Positions 26,220 to 36,647 are shown, counted from the first letter of the stretch. The stretch: 64,000 bases of DNA from Pedobacter sp. MR2016-24 (GCF_026239655.1 NZ_JAPIVO010000004.1:496001-560000), one strand, 5' to 3'. Program-made: numbers and translations. Notes: a model not told the origin generated them from the letters alone.

Positions 26220-27158
26220 ATGAAGCAAAATCTACATTTAAAGAATGACCTGAACACAGACTTTAAAGCTGTGGCAAAAGCAGCGGAAATGATGGAGAAC
26301 GGCGATTATCAGTCGGACCAGATTATGGTTCTTCCTGCCGGACCCCGCCAGATGGCTTATGCTAAAGATATCGGGAACCATTCTTTTTATTACTCTGACA
26401 GTAAACGTAAGGACTGTATCATCATCGAAACCAATCAGGAAGGCTTCTATGATATGTTGCCGGAAGGCCTGTTCCATGAGACACCCACTGGTAGTTCAGG
26501 TTTATCAGAGCAGGAAATGATTGAAGATGTGCAGTTAAGGCGCATTGAAGAAAAAGAAGCAAGAAAATTCTTTATGCCCTTTGAGGCTGAGGTTAATCAT
26601 ATGCGTACAGTGCTTCAGCTGTATGAGAACCGGCTGGATAAAAGAACTACCTATGATGACCTGACCATGATTTTTGGCGCAGAATGGAAAGAATTCGAAT
26701 TATTTGATAAAGAACAAAGTATCATCTGGATGCATCTTTTGCCGGTAATTCATCAAAAACGTAACGATGTAAAATTTTTGGGACAATTACTTAGCCTGCT
26801 TTTTAAGGTGCGTGTAGATGTTGTGCTGAAATCACTGACTGCCAAGCCAAAGGCAATTGATGAGCATATGCAATTCAAACTGGGATTCGGCACATTGGGG
26901 ATCAGTTCAATTATCGGGAGCAGTTTTGACTCGGATGAGGAAGAGATACATATCAACGTAGGGCCGGCAGATACGAACAAATTAGTCAATTTTATGCCTG
27001 GTACACCATATTCCAGGATTATTGATCTGGCGGTATCCTATCTTATTCCGGTAGAAACAGAGATCAGGGTCAACCTGGTCGCCAATGCGCGTGACCGTTC
27101 AGGCGCACTGGGACAGGACAATAGTCATTCTTTTTTAGGATATACGGTTTACCTCTAA
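26220..27158 (+). CDS. tssG: T6SS baseplate subunit TssG
   Basis: TssG binds two TssF copies and forms the baseplate wedge with TssE and TssK. The N-terminal 100 residues of this 312-residue protein resemble nothing I know. The C-terminal half follows the TssG plan: a helical region ending FLGQLLSLLFKVRVDV, then LGFGTLGISSIIGSS, VGPADTNKLVNFMPG near 243-257, and SFLGYTVYL at the end. It is divergent from tssN and convergent with tssF, overlapping the tssF stop by 4 bp. Assigned from this pattern and from the missing tssG elsewhere in the locus. Confidence 0.8.
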   Translation: MKQNLHLKNDLNTDFKAVAKAAEMMENGDYQSDQIMVLPAGPRQMAYAKDIGNHSFYYSDSKRKDCIIIETNQEGFYDMLPEGLFHETPTGSSGLSEQEMIEDVQLRRIEEKEARKFFMPFEAEVNHMRTVLQLYENRLDKRTTYDDLTMIFGAEWKEFELFDKEQSIIWMHLLPVIHQKRNDVKFLGQLLSLLFKVRVDVVLKSLTAKPKAIDEHMQFKLGFGTLGISSIIGSSFDSDEEEIHINVGPADTNKLVNFMPGTPYSRIIDLAVSYLIPVETEIRVNLVANARDRSGALGQDNSHSFLGYTVYL

Positions 27159-29002
27159 GCGAGTATGAGCCTGTAATGAATATTCATGGTGCTGCGGTTC
27201 TCCAGTTTGGACTTGGTGAGGCTCAGCATAGATTTCCATTCTTCGCTGTTCAGCTCATTGTGTTGTGCAGGGGTAATCAGGATATCTGTCGTTTTTATAA
27301 ATCCCTCCTTAGGGTTTTGTGCAGCCATTAAGCCCTTACGGATATTTACTGCCTTTATCTTGCTGCCCAGTTCATAGAAGCAGAAGTTCACAATATCAGC
27401 CTGTGTAACCAGTCTGTTTCCTGTAGTAAGGCCATATTTGTAAGCCTGGACCCTGTCGCCCGCATTTAGCCTGGATCGGCCGCCCTGAGAATTACTAAGC
27501 AAGAAGATACTTTCAGGAATCATCTTATTGCTTTCGAACGACTGTAAGTGACTTCCCGGTCTGATCTGGTTGCCCATCTCTGCATTCGTGGTCCAGTAAT
27601 CTAAAAACATGATATCAGCATTGTTTAAAGGCTTTACAATGATATAATTGATCAGCTCTTTGATGGTGATCAGCTGGGCTTTCGTTTTCTGCTCAATAAC
27701 AGAAATATTTTGTTCCAGTTCTTTCAGGGAGCTGTTCAGGAAATCAGATCCATAGGAAGAGAATGCGGCTTTTTCATCTCTCAGCAACTCAAAAAGATAG
27801 TCGACCACCTCTTTTGCATTACGGTTATCAAATCTTTCTGTTCCGCCGTAGCGGATAGAGAATGAGCCTGCATTCGCATCATCATCCTGACTGTGTGGTA
27901 TTTCCGTATAGGCATTTCCTAACTTATCTGTCAACGAGTGTACGGCCAGAAACTGGTGATGATCCGGCAGTTTCACGGGAATAATATTCGTCATCATTTT
28001 CAAACGGTGTTTGAAATCATGAATCCTTTTGTTTACGACAGGGAATGCATTGATGGAGATATGTATCTCATCCAGCATGACCTCGTTGATAGCTGCGGGC
28101 AAAATAACTTTAAACCACAGTATTTCCTTCTTAAAGTTGGCCAGACTTCCCGGCTGAAAGACCTGATCAAATTCCGGTGGATATAACTGCGTTTGAGGAA
28201 GCAACAGATTATCTTCTTCAATAGTCAGGAACCGGTTGGAATAAAAGGCATTGATATCATCCGTAAGCAGGTTGAGGATGTCCTGTTTCTCGAAAGGAGA
28301 TTGAAAGTTCTTTTCAGGCTCCAGATTAAATTTGTTTAATGTCGTATGAACGGGTTTATTGTTCAGGAACCATTTAGAAAGCGTCAACAGGTCATATACA
28401 TTGTCTTCCACCACATAATTGCGCCAGTCGAAATAAAAGCTCAGTCCATTGATGGATTTCAAAGACTGAGGACTTTCTATGCCCAGGTAAACCGTATTGT
28501 TCTCCAGGGAGCTGCCGGGCAGGGAATGCAAGAGTAAAGATTTATTGTGCTGACCATCAACCTGAAAGATATTGCTGCCGGTTGCGATATAAGCTATTTC
28601 TGCATTGAAAACCCTGACGGGCTTTAAAGGGCTGAAAAATATATCTGTGGTGTTTTCTCCGTTTGCCTCGTTTTTGTCTTTTAATCGTTTTCTGTAGAAG
28701 AACTGAGTAGTTGTTTCAACCCTTTCCTCTCCTTCAAAAGGACGTGCGTGCAGGATGGCATGTGCAGGAAGAGCGGAGGTTAAAGTGTCGGATGCCAGGA
28801 TACGCGATATACGGTCTAAAATTCTGTTCTCCAAATTTTTAACTTCATTAGAAACGTTGAAGAGTTCAGTACTCAGTGCCTCGATAATGAGTTTAACCAG
28901 GGGGTCGAAGTCGTTTGTATTCTTGATCCCCCAATAGTCCCGCGCATTCTTTAAAATTCTGTTTCTGATTTCGTCTTTTGATGAGTAGAATATGTTCTTC
29001 AT
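27155..29002 (-). CDS. tssF: T6SS baseplate subunit TssF
   Basis: At 615 residues this is the longest baseplate wedge protein. The N-terminus (SSKDEIRNRILKNARDYWGI) and the SRILASDTLTSALPAHAILHARP block (about 71-93) match the TssF pattern, in which an early helical part is followed by the ALP-AH-ML-A-type segment. The C-terminal part has the SNSQGGRSRLNAGDRVQAYKYGLTTGNRLVTQADIVNF region typical of Bacteroidetes TssF. Its end overlaps the end of tssG on the other strand. tssE lies upstream with a 177-bp gap. Confidence 0.88.
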   Translation of the reverse strand: MKNIFYSSKDEIRNRILKNARDYWGIKNTNDFDPLVKLIIEALSTELFNVSNEVKNLENRILDRISRILASDTLTSALPAHAILHARPFEGEERVETTTQFFYRKRLKDKNEANGENTTDIFFSPLKPVRVFNAEIAYIATGSNIFQVDGQHNKSLLLHSLPGSSLENNTVYLGIESPQSLKSINGLSFYFDWRNYVVEDNVYDLLTLSKWFLNNKPVHTTLNKFNLEPEKNFQSPFEKQDILNLLTDDINAFYSNRFLTIEEDNLLLPQTQLYPPEFDQVFQPGSLANFKKEILWFKVILPAAINEVMLDEIHISINAFPVVNKRIHDFKHRLKMMTNIIPVKLPDHHQFLAVHSLTDKLGNAYTEIPHSQDDDANAGSFSIRYGGTERFDNRNAKEVVDYLFELLRDEKAAFSSYGSDFLNSSLKELEQNISVIEQKTKAQLITIKELINYIIVKPLNNADIMFLDYWTTNAEMGNQIRPGSHLQSFESNKMIPESIFLLSNSQGGRSRLNAGDRVQAYKYGLTTGNRLVTQADIVNFCFYELGSKIKAVNIRKGLMAAQNPKEGFIKTTDILITPAQHNELNSEEWKSMLSLTKSKLENRSTMNIHYRLILA

Positions 29003-29179
29003 ATTTTTATATTAGTATGTCAGCTGAGGGTGAAGCCTGACCTTGGTTTGTTGATTTATTTTACGTTTTAGCCTTTATTAAATGATAATATTTATTTTCA
29101 CAGAACATATAATGTTCCGCTTGTCAGGTCACTGTCTTTAATTTAGTTCATCGTTTCCTTAAAATAGAACAGTTTTGGT

Positions 29180-29614
29180 TTAACTGGAAAGTGGACTCAA
29201 AAAGAGACCTGTATTGAAAAAATATTTTTCCCCTGTTGCATTTATTTTTCCACGTATAGTGATGTCCACTTTTTTCTTAATTTCAGTGACATTTCTTACG
29301 GAAAAGGTTTGTTCTACTTCACTCATTTTTATCTCCACTTCCACCTGATAGATCCGAAGCTCGTAATCCGTTATAGATCTGAGCAATGATTGCCTGAATC
29401 TTTCTTCCCAAATGGTTTCGCTGACGATTAATTCAAAATCCAGGTCCCATATTTCGCATCCAAAGTTCCTGTTATGCCTGTGTTCACCAAATCTTGTGAA
29501 AATTATTAGCTGCAAATTTTGTGAAATAGACTTTCCAAGTTCTGCTTCGAACAGATCCTTGTTTTCCAGAATGTTTTTTAATCGAAATGGCTTGTTGTAT
29601 AAGTAATCTGACAT
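29180..29614 (-). CDS. tssE: T6SS baseplate subunit TssE (gp25-like)
   Basis: This small wedge protein is homologous to phage T4 gp25 and initiates sheath assembly. The frame is open from 29671, but the Met at 29614 (MSDYLYNKPFRLKNIL) gives the normal N-terminus and 144 residues. The gp25/lysozyme-like fold signature is present: GEHRHNRNFGCEIWDLDF near 55-72, with the EIW block corresponding to the conserved ExR-like region, and ITDYELRIYQVEVEI. Divergent from tssO with a 147-bp gap that probably holds both promoters. Confidence 0.85.
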   Translation of the reverse strand: MSDYLYNKPFRLKNILENKDLFEAELGKSISQNLQLIIFTRFGEHRHNRNFGCEIWDLDFELIVSETIWEERFRQSLLRSITDYELRIYQVEVEIKMSEVEQTFSVRNVTEIKKKVDITIRGKINATGEKYFFNTGLFLSPLSS

Positions 29615-29761
29615 AATTTCACACGTAAATGGAACAGTAATTGGTAAATGGTTAATCAATATTACGTCCAAAACTTTGAAGGGCGGACATATTGATGCTT
29701 TGTTTTTTAAATTAATGTTTATTTAATTAAGATTTAACATATCTCATTCTAATCCGATATA

Positions 29762-30283
29762 ATGAAACCTATAAACGCTCAGGAACTCAGCAGGTCATAC
29801 CGGCTTTTTATTGCCAATTTTATTGTATTGATAGCCTTTTCGCTGTTGTGTGTCTATCTCTTTTTCGCCGCTTCCAAATATGAATATCAGATTTTAGAAA
29901 ACGAAGTCAAACAAACAGATCAGCTGCTGTCCAGAAGGAAAGATATCAATACCAAATTTGATATGATCCTTTACAGGTTCAAACAACTTTCTAAATATAC
30001 CTACTTCAATTCTGAAGAAATGAATAACCAGGCAATCCTCCTGGAAGATATTCAAAATACAAATTACAAAATTCAGGAGATTATCAAAAAGCAGGACTCG
30101 AAAGACGGCAGCTTCCTGCTATATAAAAAAATGACAGAGGATGTAGCCCAGATGGCAGGCATCCAGGATTCATTGTCGACTACAAGATTTCAAATTGAGA
30201 ATGTAAAATCTCAGCTGGAATCCTGTATTAAATCCAACAAAGCAGTAGCAATCAAATTAAGGGGCGGAAAATTCGGACGATAG
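29762..30283 (+). CDS. T6SSiii inner-membrane coiled-coil protein, TssO-like
   Basis: This 173-residue protein has one N-terminal membrane helix (about 16-36) and a long helical periplasmic part with heptad-like spacing. It resembles TssO, one of the Bacteroidetes-specific T6SSiii membrane-complex proteins. It begins the main plus-strand operon and is followed after 2 bp by a protein of the same architecture. I cannot decide by eye which of the two is TssO and which a TssP-like relative, so no symbol is given. Confidence 0.65.
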   Translation: MKPINAQELSRSYRLFIANFIVLIAFSLLCVYLFFAASKYEYQILENEVKQTDQLLSRRKDINTKFDMILYRFKQLSKYTYFNSEEMNNQAILLEDIQNTNYKIQEIIKKQDSKDGSFLLYKKMTEDVAQMAGIQDSLSTTRFQIENVKSQLESCIKSNKAVAIKLRGGKFGR

Positions 30284-30285
30284 TT

Positions 30286-30777
30286 ATGATCAAATTAAGT
30301 ATAAAGGAACGGAGAGAGCAATTTTTATTTTTCATCGGGATATTCCTGTTTACCATCACGCTGTTGAGTTATGGACTGTTCCACGATTTTGGGGAGGGCC
30401 GACTGGTGTCCAAACAGGATCTGGCAGAGCAGCTTTCTAAAAATGCTGAATTTGAAAACGATGTGAAAGATCAGCGTGATATCGTAGACACTACCTATAA
30501 ACAGATCATGAATTTCGATCCGGGTGTTCAGGCTGTTTTTCTGGAGAATGATATTAAAAATTCGTTGGCATCAATTAAATCGATTTATCAAAGAAAGGCA
30601 TCCGATGCTCGTTATAAGTCGTTTTTGCAGGTCTCACAACTGTATAGCGATCTGTTTTACGACAGAAGGGAGCTAAAAGGAAATAATACGGATATAGAAC
30701 AATTGAGTAAGTCTTTAGAAGATTGTAAGTTATCAAACAGACAGTTAAAACAAACAATAGGCACTCAAAACAGATAA
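30286..30777 (+). CDS. T6SSiii inner-membrane coiled-coil protein, TssO/TssP-like
   Basis: This 163-residue protein has one membrane helix (about 12-31) after a basic KERREQF start. The periplasmic part is helical, with Gln/Leu-rich coiled-coil character toward the end. Same topology as the gene 2 bp upstream, so the two may form a hetero-oligomeric trans-envelope scaffold replacing TssL/TssM. Expected in T6SSiii loci between tssE and tssR. The exact family name is uncertain. Confidence 0.6.
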   Translation: MIKLSIKERREQFLFFIGIFLFTITLLSYGLFHDFGEGRLVSKQDLAEQLSKNAEFENDVKDQRDIVDTTYKQIMNFDPGVQAVFLENDIKNSLASIKSIYQRKASDARYKSFLQVSQLYSDLFYDRRELKGNNTDIEQLSKSLEDCKLSNRQLKQTIGTQNR

Positions 30778-30800
30778 TATTTTAAAACCAATACAAGCAT

Positions 30801-31748
30801 ATGGCCGACACGACTACAAATGGAAAATCAGTAAGCAGTAATTCGCAGGGGTATATTTTCCTGTACATCTTTATTGCAATTTTATTACTTGCAGGGGTTA
30901 TTTTTATTTTTAAAAGCTCATTGTTTGAAAAGAGGAGTGTAGACGCACGCATCCTGAAAGATGAAATGTTTTTAAATGAGGACCTCGTATTTACCGATAA
31001 CACCAGAAATGCAAAAAAATGGCTGTGGGAATTTGGTAACGGAGCAAAGGCAACTACCCAAAATGGAAGTTATCATTACCTGAAATCAGGTTCTTATATC
31101 ATCAGGTTAACGGTAGACGGAGAATTGAGAGAACAATTCCCTGTGACGGTGAGAGATACGGTGACCAATGCAGTAGATACCATGGTTACGATCAGCGGAC
31201 CTACCTCTGGTATTGTAAACGAGCAGGTAAGGGTAGAAGCGGAAGGTAAGGCCAACTCTTTTGAGTGGTCGTTTGGTGAAACCAACAGGGTAGACGTAAA
31301 AGGCCGTACTGCGCTTTACACTTTTCATACAGCGGGAAAATATATGGTCAAGCTGACCACAGACCGTAGCCGCAGGCCAATTTACCATACCATCTTTATC
31401 ACGGATCCGGATTCAGAGTTTGAAACAGACATCGTTGTTCCGGGTGAAGGTGAGCGTAAAGTGATTGATGATATCAGGGCACGTTTACAAGCCATTGCAA
31501 ATGGTGCCGACTTTAATTCCAATTATTATTACCTGATCCGTAAATACATGTGTAACAATGAAAAGGTGACTGTAAACGTAGATCAGGATGGTGTGAAAAA
31601 AGCGAGCGACTTCTATTCGTATGCAATGGGACTCACCTTCGGGGGTGAAATCATGGTGGACGAAGCGCAACTGACCATCAGTCCTAATTCAACCTGTGCA
31701 ACACTGGTAAACATCAAACAACATTCAGCCAAGACCGTAAAAAACTAA
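30801..31748 (+). CDS. T6SSiii PKD-domain membrane protein
   Basis: This 315-residue protein has one membrane helix (about 15-37) and a periplasmic part with two Ig-like PKD domains. The first carries WLWEFGNGAKAT (about 74-85) and YHYLKSGSYIIRLTV. The second carries SFEWSFGETN (about 153-162) and YTFHTAGKYMVKLTT. A C-terminal domain of about 100 residues, unknown to me, follows. PKD proteins are a constant part of T6SSiii loci and probably bridge the inner-membrane proteins and the TssR-type outer part. The next gene follows after 6 bp. Confidence 0.75.
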   Translation: MADTTTNGKSVSSNSQGYIFLYIFIAILLLAGVIFIFKSSLFEKRSVDARILKDEMFLNEDLVFTDNTRNAKKWLWEFGNGAKATTQNGSYHYLKSGSYIIRLTVDGELREQFPVTVRDTVTNAVDTMVTISGPTSGIVNEQVRVEAEGKANSFEWSFGETNRVDVKGRTALYTFHTAGKYMVKLTTDRSRRPIYHTIFITDPDSEFETDIVVPGEGERKVIDDIRARLQAIANGADFNSNYYYLIRKYMCNNEKVTVNVDQDGVKKASDFYSYAMGLTFGGEIMVDEAQLTISPNSTCATLVNIKQHSAKTVKN

Positions 31749-31754
31749 CCATCT

Positions 31755-34112
31755 ATGAAACGAATTATATCCCTATTGATCTTATTAGTCCAGGCTGCTT
31801 TCGTCATGGCACAGTCGCCATCAGCGTTTGGTAAAAAAGTAAAATATATGCCTGAGGCTTATGAGAAGCCATCAGCGACAACAGATCTGGAAGATGCAAA
31901 CAGTAAAAGTCATTTGCCATGGATCGTGTTTTCTGACAGAGATGAAAACTACACCACTACTGCACCAGGTGGAAGTCTGATTATGAAAAAGCTGAACTTC
32001 ATGGAGCCTTTTTATGTGTCCAAAGAAGAAAATGGCTATTTGAAGCTGATTAAGTATAAAGCCGGAATGGTGCGGGGCAGAAAGATCAACGATAAAAAAA
32101 GTGCGATCAGTTATGGCTGGATTCCGAAATCGAAGATGCTGCTGTGGCAAAGATCTTATTCTGATAAAAAATCAGGATATCCGCAGAAATCAATAGCAAT
32201 CATTAATGGTAAAATGCCAATGACTGAATCTAAGTTTTATTATGATAATACGGATTCAGCCTATGTATACAGTTCACCTGAATTGAAAAAGAGAGTTGCT
32301 AAAGTCAGACTCCATGAAATCAACTATATCTACAAGAAATCAGAAGACGGTAAAAAATACCTGATTGGAAATGAAGATCAGCTGGTTACAGACAGTGCAG
32401 CTAAAAGCATTTATGGTTGGGTGGCTTCTGACGCGATCCATAACTGGGGAGAGCGCTTATATATCGCACCCGCAACAATGGAATCTTATGATCAGGGAGA
32501 TTCTGTTTCTATGGCATTGACTAATGTTCATATCGATCCGCTGCTGGATGTGAATGATATCATTCTGCGAAGTGCGCCGATAGTTGGTAACGATGGTGCA
32601 GGAAACTATACCATAGGTGTAGCAAGTGATGTATATAACAAATCAAACAATAAACTCATCACGATCAGTGGTAATGCATTGCCATATCTGACTTATCTGA
32701 ATGTAAGAAAAAACATCCACAAGATCAATGTGATATTTGTAGTAGATGGTGGTAGTCCGATGACGAAATATTTCTCAGGATTAACGAACACGATCCAGTC
32801 TTTTGAAAATATATTCAACGATTATGGTAAATCACACCGCATTAATTATGGTGCTGTGGTTTACAGGGGAGCGTCCGATTGTGTATCGTCCGGAGTATTA
32901 ACTACACCGTCGGTATCACCGGATTACAGGAAGCTAATGAATTTTCTGGTAGGGGAAGCCAAAAAAACAGAAAGCTGTAACGGAAGGATTACTCAGCAAC
33001 CGGTTTTTGATGGTATTAAAGCTGGATTGAATATGCTGAGGTCGCATAAAAACGAAACAAATCTGGTCGTGTTAATCGGGAGTACAGGAAACGAATCAAA
33101 TTCTTCTTATCAGCTGAACCAGGTAGTGGATGAGTTTGCGGATGTAGATGCAAGATTACTGGCCATCCAGATGTATAGCGATTATGACCAGTCGTTCAAC
33201 AACTTTGTCCTGCAATCGAAGAAATTAGTATCTGATGCAGCGGTTTATTCCGCACAAAGAAAGAAAAGATTTCTGGTAAACGGTGAGGGACTGGACAACA
33301 AACAGGCCTATAATACGAGTCAGCTGGATTCCATTTCTTACTACCTTGACTATCCAAAAAACAGTTTAATCCAGGGAGGAGTAGTATTCCCTACTAAAGG
33401 ATCTGTAAATTCCAACCAGTCGATGAATATTGCGATGCGCAGGTTTATGAAGGAAACTGATATGGATATCAACAACCAGATCAGTTCATTAGATAGTGCA
33501 TTCAGGTTAACAGGCGTAGAACGCAAAAACCTTTCTCCCCTGGTAGAGAGCCAGGTGACTGCACCGGTAGGGGAAGATGTAGCGGATAAGATGCCGCATA
33601 ATGGTTTTAAATATTACATGACCTCATCTGTTCCCTCAGATGTGGTGGCCAAGAATAAAAACCTGTTGCAATATGCTATTGTGTTGAACACAATGGAATA
33701 CAAACAGCTGAATGATATCTTCTCCCTGATGATAGGTCAGAACTTACAGCCGGATCAATCTTCATTCAGGAAAAAACTGGTGAAAAACTATATCAATATT
33801 CCAAAAAATCTATTGGACATGGATATATCGAAAGGCGATATCAAATCAATGACCCTTTCAAGTTATATCAGGTCGGTAACCGGATTGCCTGTTGAAAATG
33901 AAATGCTCACGAAATATAAAGTGAATGATCTGAAAAGCGACAGCAGAATGCCGCAGGCAGAATTTGAAGCTTATCTGAAATTCCTGATCAGCTCAAGTGA
34001 AAATATCAAAAGAGGCACTCAGGTGGGACAGCAATTTATATCGAACGGAAAGACCTATTATTTTGTAACAGAAAAGAATTTTACACCAAACCCTGAAAAG
34101 GAAAATCTCTAA
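31755..34112 (+). CDS. tssR: T6SSiii protein TssR with VWA-like domain
   Basis: This 785-residue exported protein has a signal peptide ending in FVMAQ. An SH3-like N-terminal region (about 60-240) is followed by a von Willebrand-A-like domain starting INVIFVVDGGSPMTKY (about 323-338). The MIDAS-type DxSxS is changed to DGGSP, so metal binding is doubtful. TssR is one of the T6SSiii-specific components and is probably periplasmic or outer-membrane associated. It lies between the PKD protein (6 bp) and tssH (6 bp). Assigned from size, domain and position. Confidence 0.75.
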   Translation: MKRIISLLILLVQAAFVMAQSPSAFGKKVKYMPEAYEKPSATTDLEDANSKSHLPWIVFSDRDENYTTTAPGGSLIMKKLNFMEPFYVSKEENGYLKLIKYKAGMVRGRKINDKKSAISYGWIPKSKMLLWQRSYSDKKSGYPQKSIAIINGKMPMTESKFYYDNTDSAYVYSSPELKKRVAKVRLHEINYIYKKSEDGKKYLIGNEDQLVTDSAAKSIYGWVASDAIHNWGERLYIAPATMESYDQGDSVSMALTNVHIDPLLDVNDIILRSAPIVGNDGAGNYTIGVASDVYNKSNNKLITISGNALPYLTYLNVRKNIHKINVIFVVDGGSPMTKYFSGLTNTIQSFENIFNDYGKSHRINYGAVVYRGASDCVSSGVLTTPSVSPDYRKLMNFLVGEAKKTESCNGRITQQPVFDGIKAGLNMLRSHKNETNLVVLIGSTGNESNSSYQLNQVVDEFADVDARLLAIQMYSDYDQSFNNFVLQSKKLVSDAAVYSAQRKKRFLVNGEGLDNKQAYNTSQLDSISYYLDYPKNSLIQGGVVFPTKGSVNSNQSMNIAMRRFMKETDMDINNQISSLDSAFRLTGVERKNLSPLVESQVTAPVGEDVADKMPHNGFKYYMTSSVPSDVVAKNKNLLQYAIVLNTMEYKQLNDIFSLMIGQNLQPDQSSFRKKLVKNYINIPKNLLDMDISKGDIKSMTLSSYIRSVTGLPVENEMLTKYKVNDLKSDSRMPQAEFEAYLKFLISSSENIKRGTQVGQQFISNGKTYYFVTEKNFTPNPEKENL

Positions 34113-34118
34113 CCATAT

Positions 34119-36647
34119 ATGAGTCTTACAAATATCAGCGAATCAGTAAAATTAGCGATAAGGGTTGCACAATCTTTAGCTAAAGAATACCATAATCCAG
34201 AATTTACTGCTGCTCACCTCTTAAAGGGTCTGATGCATAAAGAAGTAGGCTTAAGAGGATTTTTATCTTCTATAGGGAAAGATGAGGAGTACATCAGCGA
34301 ATGGGCTGAGGTAAGAATAGAAGAACTGGATAAAACGGCTGTGGCTGCAGATGAGGTGAAGGGCAGTCCGGAAATTGCCAGGGTTTTTGAAGAAGGAGAT
34401 CTGGTAAGAATTAAACTCGGATTAGACCTGATTACGCCGGTATGCATACTTACTGCACTGTGTAAACCTACAGTAGGATTCAAACCTGATCAGCTGAAAT
34501 CTTTTCCGATTAAAGAAAAGGAACTGTTAGACCTTTATCTGAAAGATGAGGAATTGCAGCAAGTGGTTGCACCTGCGGCAGGAGCAGAAAAAGGTGCTAA
34601 AAATACCGGAGCAGCTGGTGCCCTGCATAAATATTGTATCGACAGAATCGCTTTAGCCAGAGATGGTAAAACAGATCCGATCATCGGCCGTGATAAAGAG
34701 GCACGCATGATTATGGAGATACTATGTCGCCGTACCAAGCCAAACGTGATCATTACAGGTGACGCCGGTGTAGGTAAAACTGCATTGGTAGATGGCTTTG
34801 CACAGGATATCATTGCGGATAATGTACCTGAACTGCTTAAGGGGGTACAGCTTTTTGAGCTCGACCTGGGGTCGCTGATTGCAGGGGCATCTTATAAAGG
34901 GGAAATAGAAGATCGTTTAAAAAATATTTTAAAAGAGATCAAGCAATTTGATAAGGCTGTTTTGTTTATCGACGAGATTCATACCTTGCTGGATAACAAA
35001 GGACCTATCGGTGGTGGTGTAGGTAATTTGCTTAAACCCGAACTGGCCAGGGGAGAAATCACTGTGATCGGTGCCACAACTATAGATGAATACCGAAAGA
35101 TCATAGAACCTGAACAAGCTTTCAGCAGAAGATTTGAAGTGTTACAGGTGAATGAACCCAATGAAGCTTCAGCGATAAAAATGCTGGAAAAGCTGACAGA
35201 AAAGTATGAAAGTCACCATCAGCTGAAGATCCATCCTGAAGCCGTTCCTGAATGTGTGCGTCTGGCAAAAAGGTATATGAAGGACCGCCGACTGCCGGAT
35301 TCGGCATTCGATCTGCTGGACCGTTCTATGGCGGCGATGAAGATGATGAACGATACTTCAGAGAAAGTGCTGGACGAGCTGACTTATTCACTGACCGAAC
35401 TGGAACAGTCTGATGCTGAAGAAGAAATCGACTTTGTGAATTATAAATGGCTGTACAGTTTGATGCAGGATAAGGTAAGTCCGGTTTTATTGGGTCAGTT
35501 AACTGATGAAACGCAGGTGGAATCATTTGAAACGGCTGATGAATACCATCAGTATTTATCAAAAAACCTGGATGCACTTAAAGTGCTGACTGCACAAAAA
35601 TCGGATGAAGTAAGCAAACAGGATATCGCTTCGATTGTATCTTATAAAACAGGCATACCTCTGGGTAAAATACAGGCACAGGAGAAAGAGAAATTGCTGA
35701 ATATGGAGCAGTTTCTGAAACGTCGTGTAGTTGGTCAGGATCAGGCCTTAAAAGCAGTATCTGATGCCATCCTGGAATCAAGAAGCGGATTGAATAAAAA
35801 AGGCCAGCCTATCGGTTCCTTCTTTTTACTGGGGCCTACAGGAACCGGAAAAACGGAACTGGCCAAATCAATTGCAGAGTTCTTGTTCAATGATGAAAAA
35901 GCAATGATCCGCTTTGACATGTCTGAGTTTAAAGAAGAGCATTCAGCTGCATTATTATATGGAGCGCCTCCGGGATACGTGGGTTATGAAGAAGGTGGAT
36001 TGCTGGTGAATAAAATCAGGCAGCAGCCCTATTCTGTGTTACTTTTCGATGAGATAGAAAAAGCACACCCTTCCGTATTTGATACTTTTCTGCAGATCCT
36101 GGATGAAGGGCATATGCATGACAGGCTGGGAAAGGAGGGAGATTTCTCTAATTCACTGATCTTATTTACTTCCAATATCGGTAGTGAATGGATCGCGGAG
36201 CAGGTAGCTAAAGATGAGATACCTACCTCGCAGCAGCTCATGGAAATCATGGCGCGTCATTTCAGACCTGAATTTTTGGCCCGCCTATCGGAGATCGTTC
36301 CGTTTGCGCCTATCAGTGAGAAAAATGTAGTCAGAATTTTTGAGATACAACTGAAGAGCCTTATTGAAGCATTGTACAAACAAGGCATAACTTTTGAGAT
36401 TGAAGAGGAAGCTACGAAGATGCTGGCGCTGAGTGGTTTTACACCTAAGTATGGGGCGAGACAGTTATCAGGAGTAATCCGTAATGAGCTCAGGAGACCG
36501 ATCTCAAAATATATTATTTCGGGTGAATTAAAGAAAGGACATTCTATCGTCGTTACTAAACATGCGGAGGAAGAACGTCTGGAGTGGAAAATTGTAGAGC
36601 AACATCCTGTTATTGAAGTGGAATTAACAGAAAATAATATTAAATAG
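34119..36647 (+). CDS. tssH: T6SS sheath-disassembly ATPase TssH (ClpV)
   Basis: This AAA+ unfoldase of the Clp/Hsp100 type recycles contracted TssBC sheaths. The 842-residue protein has a Clp N-domain (about 1-150). The first ATPase module has Walker A GDAGVGKT near 214 and Walker B FIDEIHT. A middle helical region follows. The second module has GPTGTGKTEL near 572 and LLFDEIEKAH. The position between tssR and tssB identifies it as TssH rather than housekeeping ClpB or ClpC. No missing catalytic residues seen. Confidence 0.92.
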   Translation: MSLTNISESVKLAIRVAQSLAKEYHNPEFTAAHLLKGLMHKEVGLRGFLSSIGKDEEYISEWAEVRIEELDKTAVAADEVKGSPEIARVFEEGDLVRIKLGLDLITPVCILTALCKPTVGFKPDQLKSFPIKEKELLDLYLKDEELQQVVAPAAGAEKGAKNTGAAGALHKYCIDRIALARDGKTDPIIGRDKEARMIMEILCRRTKPNVIITGDAGVGKTALVDGFAQDIIADNVPELLKGVQLFELDLGSLIAGASYKGEIEDRLKNILKEIKQFDKAVLFIDEIHTLLDNKGPIGGGVGNLLKPELARGEITVIGATTIDEYRKIIEPEQAFSRRFEVLQVNEPNEASAIKMLEKLTEKYESHHQLKIHPEAVPECVRLAKRYMKDRRLPDSAFDLLDRSMAAMKMMNDTSEKVLDELTYSLTELEQSDAEEEIDFVNYKWLYSLMQDKVSPVLLGQLTDETQVESFETADEYHQYLSKNLDALKVLTAQKSDEVSKQDIASIVSYKTGIPLGKIQAQEKEKLLNMEQFLKRRVVGQDQALKAVSDAILESRSGLNKKGQPIGSFFLLGPTGTGKTELAKSIAEFLFNDEKAMIRFDMSEFKEEHSAALLYGAPPGYVGYEEGGLLVNKIRQQPYSVLLFDEIEKAHPSVFDTFLQILDEGHMHDRLGKEGDFSNSLILFTSNIGSEWIAEQVAKDEIPTSQQLMEIMARHFRPEFLARLSEIVPFAPISEKNVVRIFEIQLKSLIEALYKQGITFEIEEEATKMLALSGFTPKYGARQLSGVIRNELRRPISKYIISGELKKGHSIVVTKHAEEERLEWKIVEQHPVIEVELTENNIK

